DNA from: Woeseiaceae bacterium
GTDB taxonomy: Bacteria > Pseudomonadota > Gammaproteobacteria > Steroidobacterales > Woeseiaceae
DNA length: 64,000 nt
Assembly (NCBI GenBank): GCA_021773115.1
Contig: JAJFKS010000006.1
Coordinates: 124,001 to 188,000 of the forward strand
Direction: 5' to 3'
The translations under genes and the position numbers were made by a program. Shown in pieces: positions 31,311-39,418 of the stretch. Below the pieces are notes generated by a model. The model was not told where the DNA came from. It was given only the letters and a program-made list of their open reading frames with translations, and made no database searches. Each line of letters starts with the position of its first letter. The stretch's first letter is position 1.

Positions 31311-32738
31311 ATGAAAAAATCTATTAATATCAGTATTTTACTGATCACACTCGGGACTTTTGCGACGTCGGGGCCCGCCCAGGCGGCGTCGTTGCTCGAG
31401 ATTTACCAGCAAGCCCTGCAAGGCGACCCGCAAATTCATGAGGCGGAAGCGCGGCGGCTGGCAGCGCTCGAATCCAGGCCCCAGGCACGCGGCGTACTCT
31501 TTCCACAAATATCCGCCACCGGCGACTACACGGATTCCACGACGTCGGGAACGAGCTTTTCCTTTATCAATAACGCAGACACGACATTTGATCGCGACAG
31601 CACGGCCACCAATTGGAGCGTAACGCTGCGACAGAGCCTGTTTCGCTGGGATCAGATCGTGAATCTTAAACGTGCTGACAAGTCCGTAACCCGGGCCGAA
31701 GCCGTGCGTGAGGCGGCGCAACAGGACCTGATCGTTCGGGTCGCGCAGCGCTATTTCGATATCCTGGCCGCGGAAGACCGGCTGACCTCGATCAACGCGA
31801 ATCGCGAGGCTATTGCACGCCAGCTGGAACAGGCGAAGCAGCGCTTTGATGTGGGACTGATCGCGATCACCGACGTGCAGGAGTCGCAGGCTGCATACGA
31901 TCAGGCCGTTGCCGACGAAATCGGTGCTAAACGTACGCTCGCGACCGCGCGGGAGTTTATGCGGGAAATCACCGGGCAGTACACGCAGGACCTCGATGCA
32001 CCGGACGAAAACTTCCCACTGCTGGATCCGGCGCCAAACGATCAGGCGAGCTGGGTCGATCTCTCGCTGACGCAGAACCTGAACCTGGTCGCCAGTCGCC
32101 TGGATGAGCAGCTCGCTCGCGATGAAATTTCGTTCCGTCGCAATGGCCACTACCCGTCACTCGATCTTGTCGTGAGCACCAGCGAGAATAAAGATGACGG
32201 CGATGTTTTTTCCAGCAGTCCATTTGGAAGCGGCACAAGTCCATTCGATGACTCAACGACTCGGGATCAAATTTCCTTGCAAATTACGGTACCGCTGTTC
32301 GCAGGCGGCGTGACCAATTCCCGCGTGAAAGAGGCGGTCTACCTGCATCGCGCCAGCCGCGAACAGCTGCAGCGGGTGACCCGAGAGACGGAACGCCAGG
32401 CGCGCGATGCGTACCTTGGGGTGTTGTCTGAAATAAGTCGCGTCAAGGCGCTGGAGCAGGCTGTCGCATCGAGTCGAACCGCATTGCAGGCAACGCAAGC
32501 GGGATACGAGGTCGGAACCCGTACCATCGTTGAAGTACTTAATTCGCAGTTCGCGCTTTACGCTGCCATTACGAACTTCTATCAGAGCCGTTACGAATAC
32601 ATCATGAATGCGCTTCGACTGAAGCAGGCGGCCGGAACGCTACAGATTCAGGATCTTGAGTTAATCGACAAATGGCTCAAGGATCGACCGTCTCCAGAAG
32701 AGGCTGCGGCGGAACGCAGCAAAGGGCGACAAACCTAG
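31311..32738 (+). CDS. tolC: TolC family outer membrane channel
   Basis: A 475-residue outer-membrane efflux protein. An N-terminal signal peptide ends at about AQAASLLEIYQQAL, the conserved mature TolC start with the helix LLEIYQQALQGDPQI. Two structural repeats follow with the typical coiled-coil helices and the motifs ARQLEQAKQRFDVGLIAITDV and ALQATQAGYEVGTRTIVEVL. It forms the trimeric tunnel for type I secretion and RND efflux. The ATG at 31311 begins MKKSIN right before the hydrophobic core; 31281 is an upstream alternative. Its TAG shares CTAG with the convergent waaA stop. Confidence 0.95.
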   Translation: MKKSINISILLITLGTFATSGPAQAASLLEIYQQALQGDPQIHEAEARRLAALESRPQARGVLFPQISATGDYTDSTTSGTSFSFINNADTTFDRDSTATNWSVTLRQSLFRWDQIVNLKRADKSVTRAEAVREAAQQDLIVRVAQRYFDILAAEDRLTSINANREAIARQLEQAKQRFDVGLIAITDVQESQAAYDQAVADEIGAKRTLATAREFMREITGQYTQDLDAPDENFPLLDPAPNDQASWVDLSLTQNLNLVASRLDEQLARDEISFRRNGHYPSLDLVVSTSENKDDGDVFSSSPFGSGTSPFDDSTTRDQISLQITVPLFAGGVTNSRVKEAVYLHRASREQLQRVTRETERQARDAYLGVLSEISRVKALEQAVASSRTALQATQAGYEVGTRTIVEVLNSQFALYAAITNFYQSRYEYIMNALRLKQAAGTLQIQDLELIDKWLKDRPSPEEAAAERSKGRQT

Positions 32739-34009
32739 CGTTCCACCGGCTTGTCGAGTAGCGGCTCCAGCAAAACGAGGAGCCGCTGCAGCGAGCCACG
32801 ATTCTGCTCGAGGATTTTCAATCCCGCCTTGCCAATTCTCGCCGCCTCTTCCGGGTTCTCAATCAGCTCGGCAATCACGTTCGCCAAACCGTCGCTGTCC
32901 GAGACGATACGACAGGCGCCAAGCCTGATGAACTGATCGGCGATATCCTGAGCATTGAACAGATGCGGACCGGTCACGATCGGCAGCCCCTGTGCCGCGG
33001 GTTCGAGTAGATTGTGCCCACCCACCGCAACCAGGCTTCCGCCAACAAACGCGATGTCGCTGCTTGCGTAGAAAAGCGGCACTTCACCCATCGTGTCAAC
33101 GAGGAAGACTTCTGTCGACGAATCGCAGCGGCTTTTCTGCGTTCGACTTACAACAGTGAACGCGTGCTTTCCGATGAGCTCACGGACGCCAGCAAATCGT
33201 TCGGGGTGGCGCGGCACCAACAGCAGCAGTAAATCCGGATGTTTGGTGAGCAACTGGCGGTGCGCATCCAGGACCTGTTGTTCCTCTCGGTCGTGAGTGC
33301 TTGCGGCAATCCAGACGCGTCGATCACCGAACAGTTTTTTGCGCAGCAACCGGCCTTCGGTACCAATCGCAGGATCCGTCTTGACGTCGAATTTGATGTT
33401 GCCAGTCACCATTGTTCGTTGCGCATTGGCACCGAGTTCCATGAACCGGTCCGCGTCCGCCTGACTTTGCGCCGCGATAATAATGCCGTGAGAAAGCGTT
33501 TCCCGGATGAGCGGCAATAGTCTTCTATAGCCCGAAATTGATCGTGGTGATATTCGTGCGCTGACCAGAATTAGCGGGATATTTCGAATGCCGCAACCCC
33601 GATACAGGTTCGGCCAGATTTCGGTTTCCATGATCATCGCCGCACACGGTCGTACAGACGAAAAAAAGCTTCGAATCGCGTTCGGAAATTCGAACGGGAT
33701 ATAGCAATGTTTCACGCGTCCACCGAATACGGCGTCCACCCGCGCAGCACCTGTCGGCGTCACCGTTGTAATCAGTAGTGTCTGCTCGGGATAGCGTTCT
33801 GCCAATGCCTGGATCAGTGGAACCGCGGCTTGCACCTCACCCACTGACACCGCGTGTACCCAGATGCACTCATCCAGTTTCGGAAAACCGAAACCAAAGC
33901 GCTGCCACAGTCGATCGAGGTATGTCTTGTTGCCGATGCCACGAACCAGCCAGTAAATGGCAAACGGAATTAGCAGCAAGTAGGTTAGAACGTTATAAAG
34001 GTGGCGCAC
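32735..34009 (-). CDS. waaA: 3-deoxy-D-manno-octulosonic acid transferase
   Basis: A 424-residue Kdo transferase that adds Kdo to lipid A at the inner-membrane face. It has the N-terminal membrane anchor (YNVLTYLLLIPFAIYWLVRG), the family signature WVHAVSVGEVQAA with the catalytic Glu, the METEIWPNL motif and the GT-B donor domain with GGSLVAVGGHNLLEPAA. The start is a GTG that overlaps the hldE stop by one base (TAGTG), so the two LPS genes are translationally coupled. Confidence 0.95.
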   Translation of the reverse strand: MRHLYNVLTYLLLIPFAIYWLVRGIGNKTYLDRLWQRFGFGFPKLDECIWVHAVSVGEVQAAVPLIQALAERYPEQTLLITTVTPTGAARVDAVFGGRVKHCYIPFEFPNAIRSFFSSVRPCAAMIMETEIWPNLYRGCGIRNIPLILVSARISPRSISGYRRLLPLIRETLSHGIIIAAQSQADADRFMELGANAQRTMVTGNIKFDVKTDPAIGTEGRLLRKKLFGDRRVWIAASTHDREEQQVLDAHRQLLTKHPDLLLLLVPRHPERFAGVRELIGKHAFTVVSRTQKSRCDSSTEVFLVDTMGEVPLFYASSDIAFVGGSLVAVGGHNLLEPAAQGLPIVTGPHLFNAQDIADQFIRLGACRIVSDSDGLANVIAELIENPEEAARIGKAGLKILEQNRGSLQRLLVLLEPLLDKPVER

Positions 34010-35427
34010 TAGTCGCGAAGCTTGTCGATTATTCGGCTTGAGGAATGCCCGTCACGAAATGCAAGAACGCGAACTTCACCGCCGTTTTCGAGCACCTCTT
34101 TGCCGCCGGCGATATCCTCGGGTCGGTAGTCACCGCCCTTGACCAGCACATCGGGCATTACGTCGGCGATTAATGCAGCCGGCGTGTCCTCCGAGAAGGG
34201 TACGACCCAGTCAACGGCCGCGAGTCCTGCGAGCACCAGGAGCCGATCTTCCAGCGCATTGATTGGACGCGAGTCACCTTTGAGCCGCTTGACCGATGGG
34301 TCATCATTCACGGCAACGATCAGGCGATCACCGAGGCTTTTCGCTTCTTCGAGATAAGACACATGGCCCGCATGAAGGACGTCGAAGCAGCCATTTGTCA
34401 TGATGACCCGCTCGCCGCGCTGCCTGGATTCGGCAACCATCAGGCGAAGCTCTTTCGGTCCAACGAGCCCACGACCACCCTGGCCGCGCTGATGCAAGGA
34501 CACGCTGATTTCCCCCAGCGTCACGCTTGCGACACCGATCTTTCGAACAACCAGTCCTGCCGCGACGTTTGACAGCGCTGCCGCCGACCCCCAGTCCTGA
34601 CCGCTCGCCCGGCCGCCGGCCAATGTCGCTATAACCGTGTCGCCAGCGCCGGTGACATCGAAAACTTCACGCGCCTGGGTTGAGAGGAACAACGGGTCTT
34701 TGTCCGATTCCACCAGCAGCATGCCCTTCTCGCTGCGGGTCACCAGTAGCGCATCGAGCTCGAGATTCTTGAGCATCTTGCGCACCTTCGATACCAGTTC
34801 ATCATCGCTGTCACAGCGCCCTGCAACGGCCACGAATTCACTCATGTTCGGCGTAATAATCGATGCGCCTCGATACTTATCGAAATCTGTCCCTTTGGGA
34901 TCGACCAGCACCGGCACACCTGCGTCGCGGCACAGCGTGATCATTGCAGCAACATTGCTTAATGCGCCCTTACCGTAGTCGGACAGCACAACCGCACCGG
35001 CGGCGTTGATTGATTTTCTGAGGACTTCAACAACGGCGTCGCCCGGCATGGCCGCCGTATTCTCCTGGTCTAAGCGAATCAATTGCTGGCCGCGGCTTTG
35101 CACGCGGGTCTTGGTAATGGTCGGGCGATCGGCCACGCGGTGGAAATCACAGCGGATGTTTCGGCTCGCCATGATGGCTTCAAGTGCGTCGGCCGTTTCA
35201 TCCTGCCCGACGACGCCGACCAGCCGCGTCGTCACGCCGAGACTGGCGAGATTGACTGCGACGTTGGCGGCGCCGCCTGCACGGTCGTCGGTCTGCTGCA
35301 CGTGCACAACCGGCACCGGCGCCTCAGGTGAGATCCGTTCGGTCGAACCGAAGAGGTATCGATCAAGCATCACGTCGCCGGCGACCACAACGCGAGTCTT
35401 TGAAAAGTCAGGGATTGATATAGTCAC
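34009..35427 (-). CDS. hldE: bifunctional heptose kinase/adenylyltransferase
   Basis: A 472-residue HldE that makes ADP-heptose for the LPS inner core. The N-terminal ribokinase-type domain (about 1-320) has VVAGDVMLDRYLFG, RAGGAANVAVNLASLG and the catalytic DVTGAGDTVIATLA. The C-terminal cytidylyltransferase-type domain has TNGCFDVLHAGHVSYLEEA. Both domains are complete. It is coupled to waaA downstream, so Kdo and heptose steps are co-expressed. Confidence 0.97.
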   Translation of the reverse strand: MTISIPDFSKTRVVVAGDVMLDRYLFGSTERISPEAPVPVVHVQQTDDRAGGAANVAVNLASLGVTTRLVGVVGQDETADALEAIMASRNIRCDFHRVADRPTITKTRVQSRGQQLIRLDQENTAAMPGDAVVEVLRKSINAAGAVVLSDYGKGALSNVAAMITLCRDAGVPVLVDPKGTDFDKYRGASIITPNMSEFVAVAGRCDSDDELVSKVRKMLKNLELDALLVTRSEKGMLLVESDKDPLFLSTQAREVFDVTGAGDTVIATLAGGRASGQDWGSAAALSNVAAGLVVRKIGVASVTLGEISVSLHQRGQGGRGLVGPKELRLMVAESRQRGERVIMTNGCFDVLHAGHVSYLEEAKSLGDRLIVAVNDDPSVKRLKGDSRPINALEDRLLVLAGLAAVDWVVPFSEDTPAALIADVMPDVLVKGGDYRPEDIAGGKEVLENGGEVRVLAFRDGHSSSRIIDKLRD

Positions 35428-35506
35428 GCGCGAACTTTAGCACGATCATTCACGCCGCGACCTGCTCCCCTTATTAGCGACGCGAATTAATCAGAGTCTC
35501 CCTGGC

Positions 35507-36217
35507 TCAACCGCACTTCGAGTCGCCGCAGGACAAACAGGTCTGACAGCCATCCATCAGGATGACCGCCGCAGTGCTGCACTTGGCACAAAGCTGCGCA
35601 CCGGCCGGGTAGGCATTCTCTGAAAATGCATCCCGCTGCTTCTTCGACTCTTCAAACTCAGCACGCTTCTCAGCGATCAGTTGCTGTTGTCCCGGATCAA
35701 GCTGCGGCGCCGCCATCATGCCGATCATGATCAGGTGTTTTTCAACGATATGGCCAAGTTCCGCAATGATCGATGGCATGAACTTGCCACCAGGCTGCCA
35801 GTAGCCGCCCCGCGGGTCAAACACGGCTTTGAGTTCTTCAACCAAAAACGCCACGTCGCCACCCTTGCGGAAAACCGCTGAGATAATGCGCGTCAGCGCA
35901 ACGATCCACTGGTAATGGTCGAGATTCTTGGAGTTGATGAAGATCTCAAACGGTCGGCGCTTCTCAAACGGCGTGCCTTCATTGAGGACGATGTCATTAA
36001 TCGTCACGTACATCGCGTGATCGGAAACCGGCGTTTTCACCTTGTAGGTTGAACCGACCAGCATTTCCGGTCGCTCCAGTTTCTCATGCATACGAATGAC
36101 GTCGGCACGATCCACACCGCCGTCCTGGCGTGGGAAATCCCGTTTTTGCTCTTTCTCGGCTGCCGCGGGCTGATTCACCGCGTAGCCAACAATCTTTTTA
36201 TCTACTTTAATCATCAT
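35507..36217 (-). CDS. nrdJb: class II ribonucleotide reductase, small TSCPD/zinc subunit
   Basis: A 236-residue protein equal to the C-terminal part of a B12-dependent ribonucleotide reductase. The TSCPD domain is at the centre (about 60-165). The Cys-rich tail CAKC...CQTCLSCGDSKCG carries four CxxC-like pairs, probably for zinc and redox recharging of the catalytic subunit. A TTG at 36229 overlapping the nrdJa stop is possible, but ATG 36217, eight bases after that stop, fits better. A split of this kind (NrdJa/NrdJb) is known from Pseudomonas aeruginosa. Confidence 0.88.
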   Translation of the reverse strand: MMIKVDKKIVGYAVNQPAAAEKEQKRDFPRQDGGVDRADVIRMHEKLERPEMLVGSTYKVKTPVSDHAMYVTINDIVLNEGTPFEKRRPFEIFINSKNLDHYQWIVALTRIISAVFRKGGDVAFLVEELKAVFDPRGGYWQPGGKFMPSIIAELGHIVEKHLIMIGMMAAPQLDPGQQQLIAEKRAEFEESKKQRDAFSENAYPAGAQLCAKCSTAAVILMDGCQTCLSCGDSKCG

Positions 36218-36225
36218 TTTTACCG

Positions 36226-38382
36226 TCAAAACTTACCGTAATAGCCTTCTTTCAAGGCATCAAACAAATTGGCCGCTGTGTGCACTTCGCCGTCGTATTC
36301 GATTTCCTCATCACCCTGGAGGTCGATTGTCGAGCCATCATCCAGCGTAAATGTGTACTTCGTACTCTTAAGGTCTTTCTCTTTGACCAGCACGCCCTGG
36401 AATGCCTCCGGGTTAAAGCGGAAGGTCGTGCAGCCCTTCAGTCCCTGCTGGTAGGCGTACAGGTAAATATCCTTGAAGCCCTCGTAATTGTAATCGGTCG
36501 GCACATTGGCCGTCTTCGAGATCGACGAGTCGATCCATTTCTGTGCCGCCGCCTGGATATCCACATGCTGATTCGGCGTGACTTCGTCAGCCGTGATGAA
36601 GTAATCCGGAAGATTGTTCGGTATTGACCCGTCGCCGACGCCCGCCGGCATCGCACCCGGATCAATGGCCTCCCGGTACGCCAGCAACTCAAACGAGAAG
36701 ACGTCAACTTTTTCCTTGGTCTTTTTGCCCTGGCGAATGACGTTACGGAAATAGTGATGCGCAAAACTCGGTTCGATGCCATTACTGGCGTTATTCGCCA
36801 ATGACAGCGAAATCGTGCCGGTCGGAGCAATTGAGCTGTGATGCGTAAATCGCGCACCGGTTTCAGCAAGCTGGTTCACGAGCTCGGGTGCTTCGGCCGC
36901 CACGCGCTGCATGTAGCGGCTGTAGCGGGCATGCAGAATTCGGCCCGGCACTTTGTCGCCAGCCTGGTAGCCGTCATCACGCATTTCGGGGCGCTTGCGA
37001 AGCATTGCTTCGTTGACTTCGAAAGTCTCGTTCATGATCGGTGCCGGGCCTTTTTCCTTGGCCAACTCCAGCGCTTCTTCCCAGCCCGCCAACGCCAGCT
37101 GCCGAGCGACTTCCTCGGTGAAAGCAACGGCATCCGCCTCACCGTATTTCATACGCAACATGGTTGTCGTCGAACCCAGTCCGAGAAAGCCCATGCCATG
37201 GCGGCGTTTTCGCTGAATCTCATTGCGCTGTTGTGGCAGCGGCAAGCCATTGATCTCCACAACATTGTCGAGCATGCGCGTAAAGACCTTCACGACTTTG
37301 CGGAAGTTTTCCCAGTCAAATGCTGCATCAGCGGTGAATGGCTTGCTAACGAAACGCGTCAGATTCACGGAACCCAACAGGCAGGAACCGTACGGCGGCA
37401 ATGGCTGCTCACCGCATGGGTTGGTCGCGCGAATGTTTTCGCAAAACCAGTTGTTGTTCATTTCATTGACCTTGTCGATCAACACGAAGCCCGGCTCCGC
37501 GAAATCGTAGGTCGATGCCATGATGATGTCCCAAACGCGCCGTGCCGGTATGGTCTTGTAAATCTTGCAGGCAACCAGACCCTCCGGACCGGTCACGTAA
37601 TTCCCCGCCTCCGGCCACTCACGCCAGACAAATTGCGACGTATCGTGAATATCGAGACCATCGACTTCAACTTCCTTGTAGGTGACCGGGAAGGCGAGCT
37701 TCCAGTCATCTTCGTCGATGACGGCCTGCATGAATTCGTCGGTGACCAGCAAGGACAAGTTGAATTGCCGCAAACGGCCGTCCTCGCGTTTCGCCCGAAT
37801 GAACTCCATGACATCGGGATGGCCCACATCAAAGGTACCCATCTGAGCGCCACGGCGACCACCGGCGGAGGACACGGTGAAACACATCTTGTCGTAGATA
37901 TCCATGAAGGACAGCGGTCCCGACGTATAGGCACCCGCGCCGGTGACATAGGCACCTTTCGGTCGCAGGGTCGAAAACTCGTAGCCAATTCCGCAGCCGG
38001 CTTTCAGCGTCAATCCGGCCTCGTGAACCTTGTTCAAGATGTTGTCCATCGAATCGCCGACCGTGCCTGACACGGTGCAGTTAATCGTCGATGTCGCCGG
38101 TTTGTGCGCTTGTGCACCCGCATTGGAAATAATGCGGCCAGCCGGGATCGCACCGGAGCGCAGGGCCCAGACAAATTCCTTGAAATAGTGTTCGCGCTTG
38201 CCCTCGATTTCGACATCCGCGAGTGCTCGTGCCACTCGCTGATAGGTGTCGTCAATATTTCCATCGATCTTCGAGCCGTCTTTGGCTGTCAGTCGGTACT
38301 TCGCATCCCAGATATCAAGCGAAGCAGCTTGAAATTCTATGTCGGTAACCGTGTGCGTATCCAAAATCACAGCAGACTTCAT
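36226..38382 (-). CDS. nrdJa: adenosylcobalamin-dependent (class II) ribonucleotide reductase, catalytic subunit
   Basis: A 718-residue class II ribonucleotide reductase large subunit. The active-site Cys region is TINCTVSGTVGDSMDN, followed by AGCGIGYEFSTLRP, NPCGEQPLPPYGSCLLGSVNL with the radical-bearing Cys region, and the lower-half PTGTISLSLANNASNGIEP. It makes deoxyribonucleotides without oxygen, using coenzyme B12. The TSCPD and Cys-rich tail is on the separate gene nrdJb just downstream. The promoter and operator are described separately. A ribosome site (GGGGAG) lies 11 bases before the ATG. Confidence 0.95.
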   Translation of the reverse strand: MKSAVILDTHTVTDIEFQAASLDIWDAKYRLTAKDGSKIDGNIDDTYQRVARALADVEIEGKREHYFKEFVWALRSGAIPAGRIISNAGAQAHKPATSTINCTVSGTVGDSMDNILNKVHEAGLTLKAGCGIGYEFSTLRPKGAYVTGAGAYTSGPLSFMDIYDKMCFTVSSAGGRRGAQMGTFDVGHPDVMEFIRAKREDGRLRQFNLSLLVTDEFMQAVIDEDDWKLAFPVTYKEVEVDGLDIHDTSQFVWREWPEAGNYVTGPEGLVACKIYKTIPARRVWDIIMASTYDFAEPGFVLIDKVNEMNNNWFCENIRATNPCGEQPLPPYGSCLLGSVNLTRFVSKPFTADAAFDWENFRKVVKVFTRMLDNVVEINGLPLPQQRNEIQRKRRHGMGFLGLGSTTTMLRMKYGEADAVAFTEEVARQLALAGWEEALELAKEKGPAPIMNETFEVNEAMLRKRPEMRDDGYQAGDKVPGRILHARYSRYMQRVAAEAPELVNQLAETGARFTHHSSIAPTGTISLSLANNASNGIEPSFAHHYFRNVIRQGKKTKEKVDVFSFELLAYREAIDPGAMPAGVGDGSIPNNLPDYFITADEVTPNQHVDIQAAAQKWIDSSISKTANVPTDYNYEGFKDIYLYAYQQGLKGCTTFRFNPEAFQGVLVKEKDLKSTKYTFTLDDGSTIDLQGDEEIEYDGEVHTAANLFDALKEGYYGKF

Positions 38383-38529
38383 TGCTCTTGTAACTCCCCT
38401 GTACTCCCTGAAGGAGACCCCAAATTTATGTTTTATCCCACTTTTTCACAGGGGAAAAGCATCCCGCTCGCCGGCGGCCAGAAAACGCGCGACGAGTGCC
38501 GGTTACGGCCTCTTTTCCTCTTTGAAGAG

Positions 38530-38545
38530 ACACAAGATGTTGTGT
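38530..38545. promoter_or_regulatory. NrdR box next to the nrdJ promoter
   Basis: The sequence ACACAAGATGTTGTGT matches the NrdR consensus acaCwAtATaTwGtgt with only central deviations and is a near-perfect palindrome. It sits at about +7 to +22 of the predicted nrdJ transcript, where binding would block transcription. The usual partner box one to three helical turns away is not clear; only a weak half-site overlaps the -10 at 38554-38569. Confidence 0.7.
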
Positions 38546-38558
38546 CTGAGTGGGGACA

Positions 38559-38587
38559 AGATTATGCCCGATCCCGACTTCTGTCAA
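38559..38587 (-). promoter_or_regulatory. sigma70 promoter for nrdJab
   Basis: On the minus strand TTGACA (38582-38587) is separated by 17 bp from TAATCT (38559-38564), a near-consensus sigma70 promoter. The predicted start is near 38552, giving a leader of about 170 nt to nrdJa. The NrdR-like palindrome at 38530-38545 lies just downstream of the start. Confidence 0.7.
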
Positions 38588-38708
38588 GCATTTTGCTCTT
38601 TTTCTTCTTATGATCTTTACTATATAAAAACAACAACTTATATCATCTTCGCGAGTAAGTGCTTTAAATATAGGCGAAAAATATTGGTACTTTCGTAAAA
38701 ATTGGTTG

Positions 38709-38724
38709 CCACTAGATATAGTGG
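38709..38724. promoter_or_regulatory. second NrdR-like palindrome
   Basis: CCACTAGATATAGTGG has seven-base arms once flanking G and C are counted (38708-38725) and agrees with the NrdR core CwAtATaTwG. It lies 179 bp from the first box and about 120 bp upstream of the nrdJ -35, too far for the usual paired arrangement. It could be an independent operator or a different palindrome. Confidence 0.4.
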
Positions 38725-38792
38725 CCGTAAAAGCCTGTGGATTCTGTCATGAATCGGGCGCAAAACAAGGGTTTCTATACGAATTGAGGACA

Positions 38793-38820
38793 CTTGAAAT
38801 GCAGTTGGCTGGCCCTACAT
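38793..38820 (+). promoter_or_regulatory. sigma32-type heat-shock promoter for hsp20
   Basis: CTTGAAA (38793-38799) and CCCTACAT (38813-38820) are separated by 13 bp. They match the RpoH consensus CTTGAAA-N11-16-CCCCATNT closely, with an exact -35. The predicted start lies about 27 bp before the hsp20 ATG, which is preceded by GGAGAG. Confidence 0.75.
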
Positions 38821-38854
38821 CAGCGTTCGGCAACACAATGCATCGGAGAGAATC

Positions 38855-39271
38855 ATGAAAATTGCTCGCTTTGAACCCTGGCCTTACGTGGGCCTTATCA
38901 ATCAAGATTTGAAACGTTTGGCAGCGGACCCTGCAGTGACCCAATGGGCGCCGGCTGTTGACATCGTTGAAGAAAAAAATCGTTTTGTCGTCAGCGCTGA
39001 TGTCCCGGGTGTTCGCCCGGAAGACATCGACGTCACGATGGAGGCTGGCGTATTGACAGTATCCGGTGTGCGGCACCCAGGCAGCCACGATGAACCGGTG
39101 GAACTGCGGCGCACCGAGCGTGCGAGCGGGCGTTTCTCACGTCGCTTCACGCTGCCGGAAAGCACCGATGCCGACAAGATCACGGCCCGGTGTCGCGACG
39201 GTATCCTGGAAGTCTCAATACCGAAGCTGCCCGAGGTCCAGCCCCGGCAGATCACAGTCGAGGCCGCCTGA
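38855..39271 (+). CDS. Hsp20 family small heat-shock protein
   Basis: A 138-residue small heat-shock chaperone. The alpha-crystallin domain (about 35-135) has the motifs PAVDIVEEKNRFVVSADVPGV and the terminal strand GILEVSIPKLPEVQPRQI, including an IxI/V-type tail that mediates oligomer assembly. It is an ATP-independent holdase for unfolding proteins. A sigma32-like promoter sits just upstream and a Deg-type protease follows, so the pair handles protein damage in the cytoplasm and the envelope respectively. Confidence 0.93.
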   Translation: MKIARFEPWPYVGLINQDLKRLAADPAVTQWAPAVDIVEEKNRFVVSADVPGVRPEDIDVTMEAGVLTVSGVRHPGSHDEPVELRRTERASGRFSRRFTLPESTDADKITARCRDGILEVSIPKLPEVQPRQITVEAA

Positions 39272-39287
39272 TTCGCCCGCAGGCAGG

Positions 39288-39320
39288 TGCCTGAACGCGA
39301 CCGAAGTGCGTGTTCAGGCA
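39288..39320. repeat. inverted repeat between hsp20 and the Deg protease gene
   Basis: TGCCTGAAC (39288-39296) and GTTCAGGCA (39312-39320) form a perfect 9-bp stem with a 15-nt loop whose GC ends can extend it. No T-run follows. It may end hsp20 transcripts weakly, stabilise the 3' end, or be an operator for the protease gene. Confidence 0.5.
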
Positions 39321-39418
39321 TCCGTGCTTAGGCCTATACTCAAGCGAGCTGTGCCCTGTACGAAGGATTCAGCTTCCTGAATTTAGTTTGTCCAACCTAA
39401 CCGACAGAGACCAGAACG

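Larger units (their letters stand above)
38383..38854. other. AT-rich intergenic region between nrdJa and hsp20
   Basis: This 472-bp gap is the largest in the window. It holds the minus-strand nrdJ promoter (38559-38587), two palindromes resembling NrdR boxes, and the plus-strand sigma32-like promoter for hsp20 (38793-38820). The centre (about 38590-38705) is markedly AT-rich compared with the surroundings. I recognise no coding sequence. I looked for the conserved boxes of a cobalamin riboswitch in the 170-bp nrdJ leader and did not find them. Confidence 0.6.

Noticed and set aside
36838-38070. 410-codon open frame on the plus strand across nrdJa
   Set aside because: It is antisense to the clearly conserved nrdJa gene, has no recognisable motifs, and its amino-acid composition follows from the opposite strand.
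38383-38552. cobalamin riboswitch in the nrdJ leader
   Set aside because: B12-dependent reductases can carry one, but I could not find the conserved B12 box or core helices in this leader.
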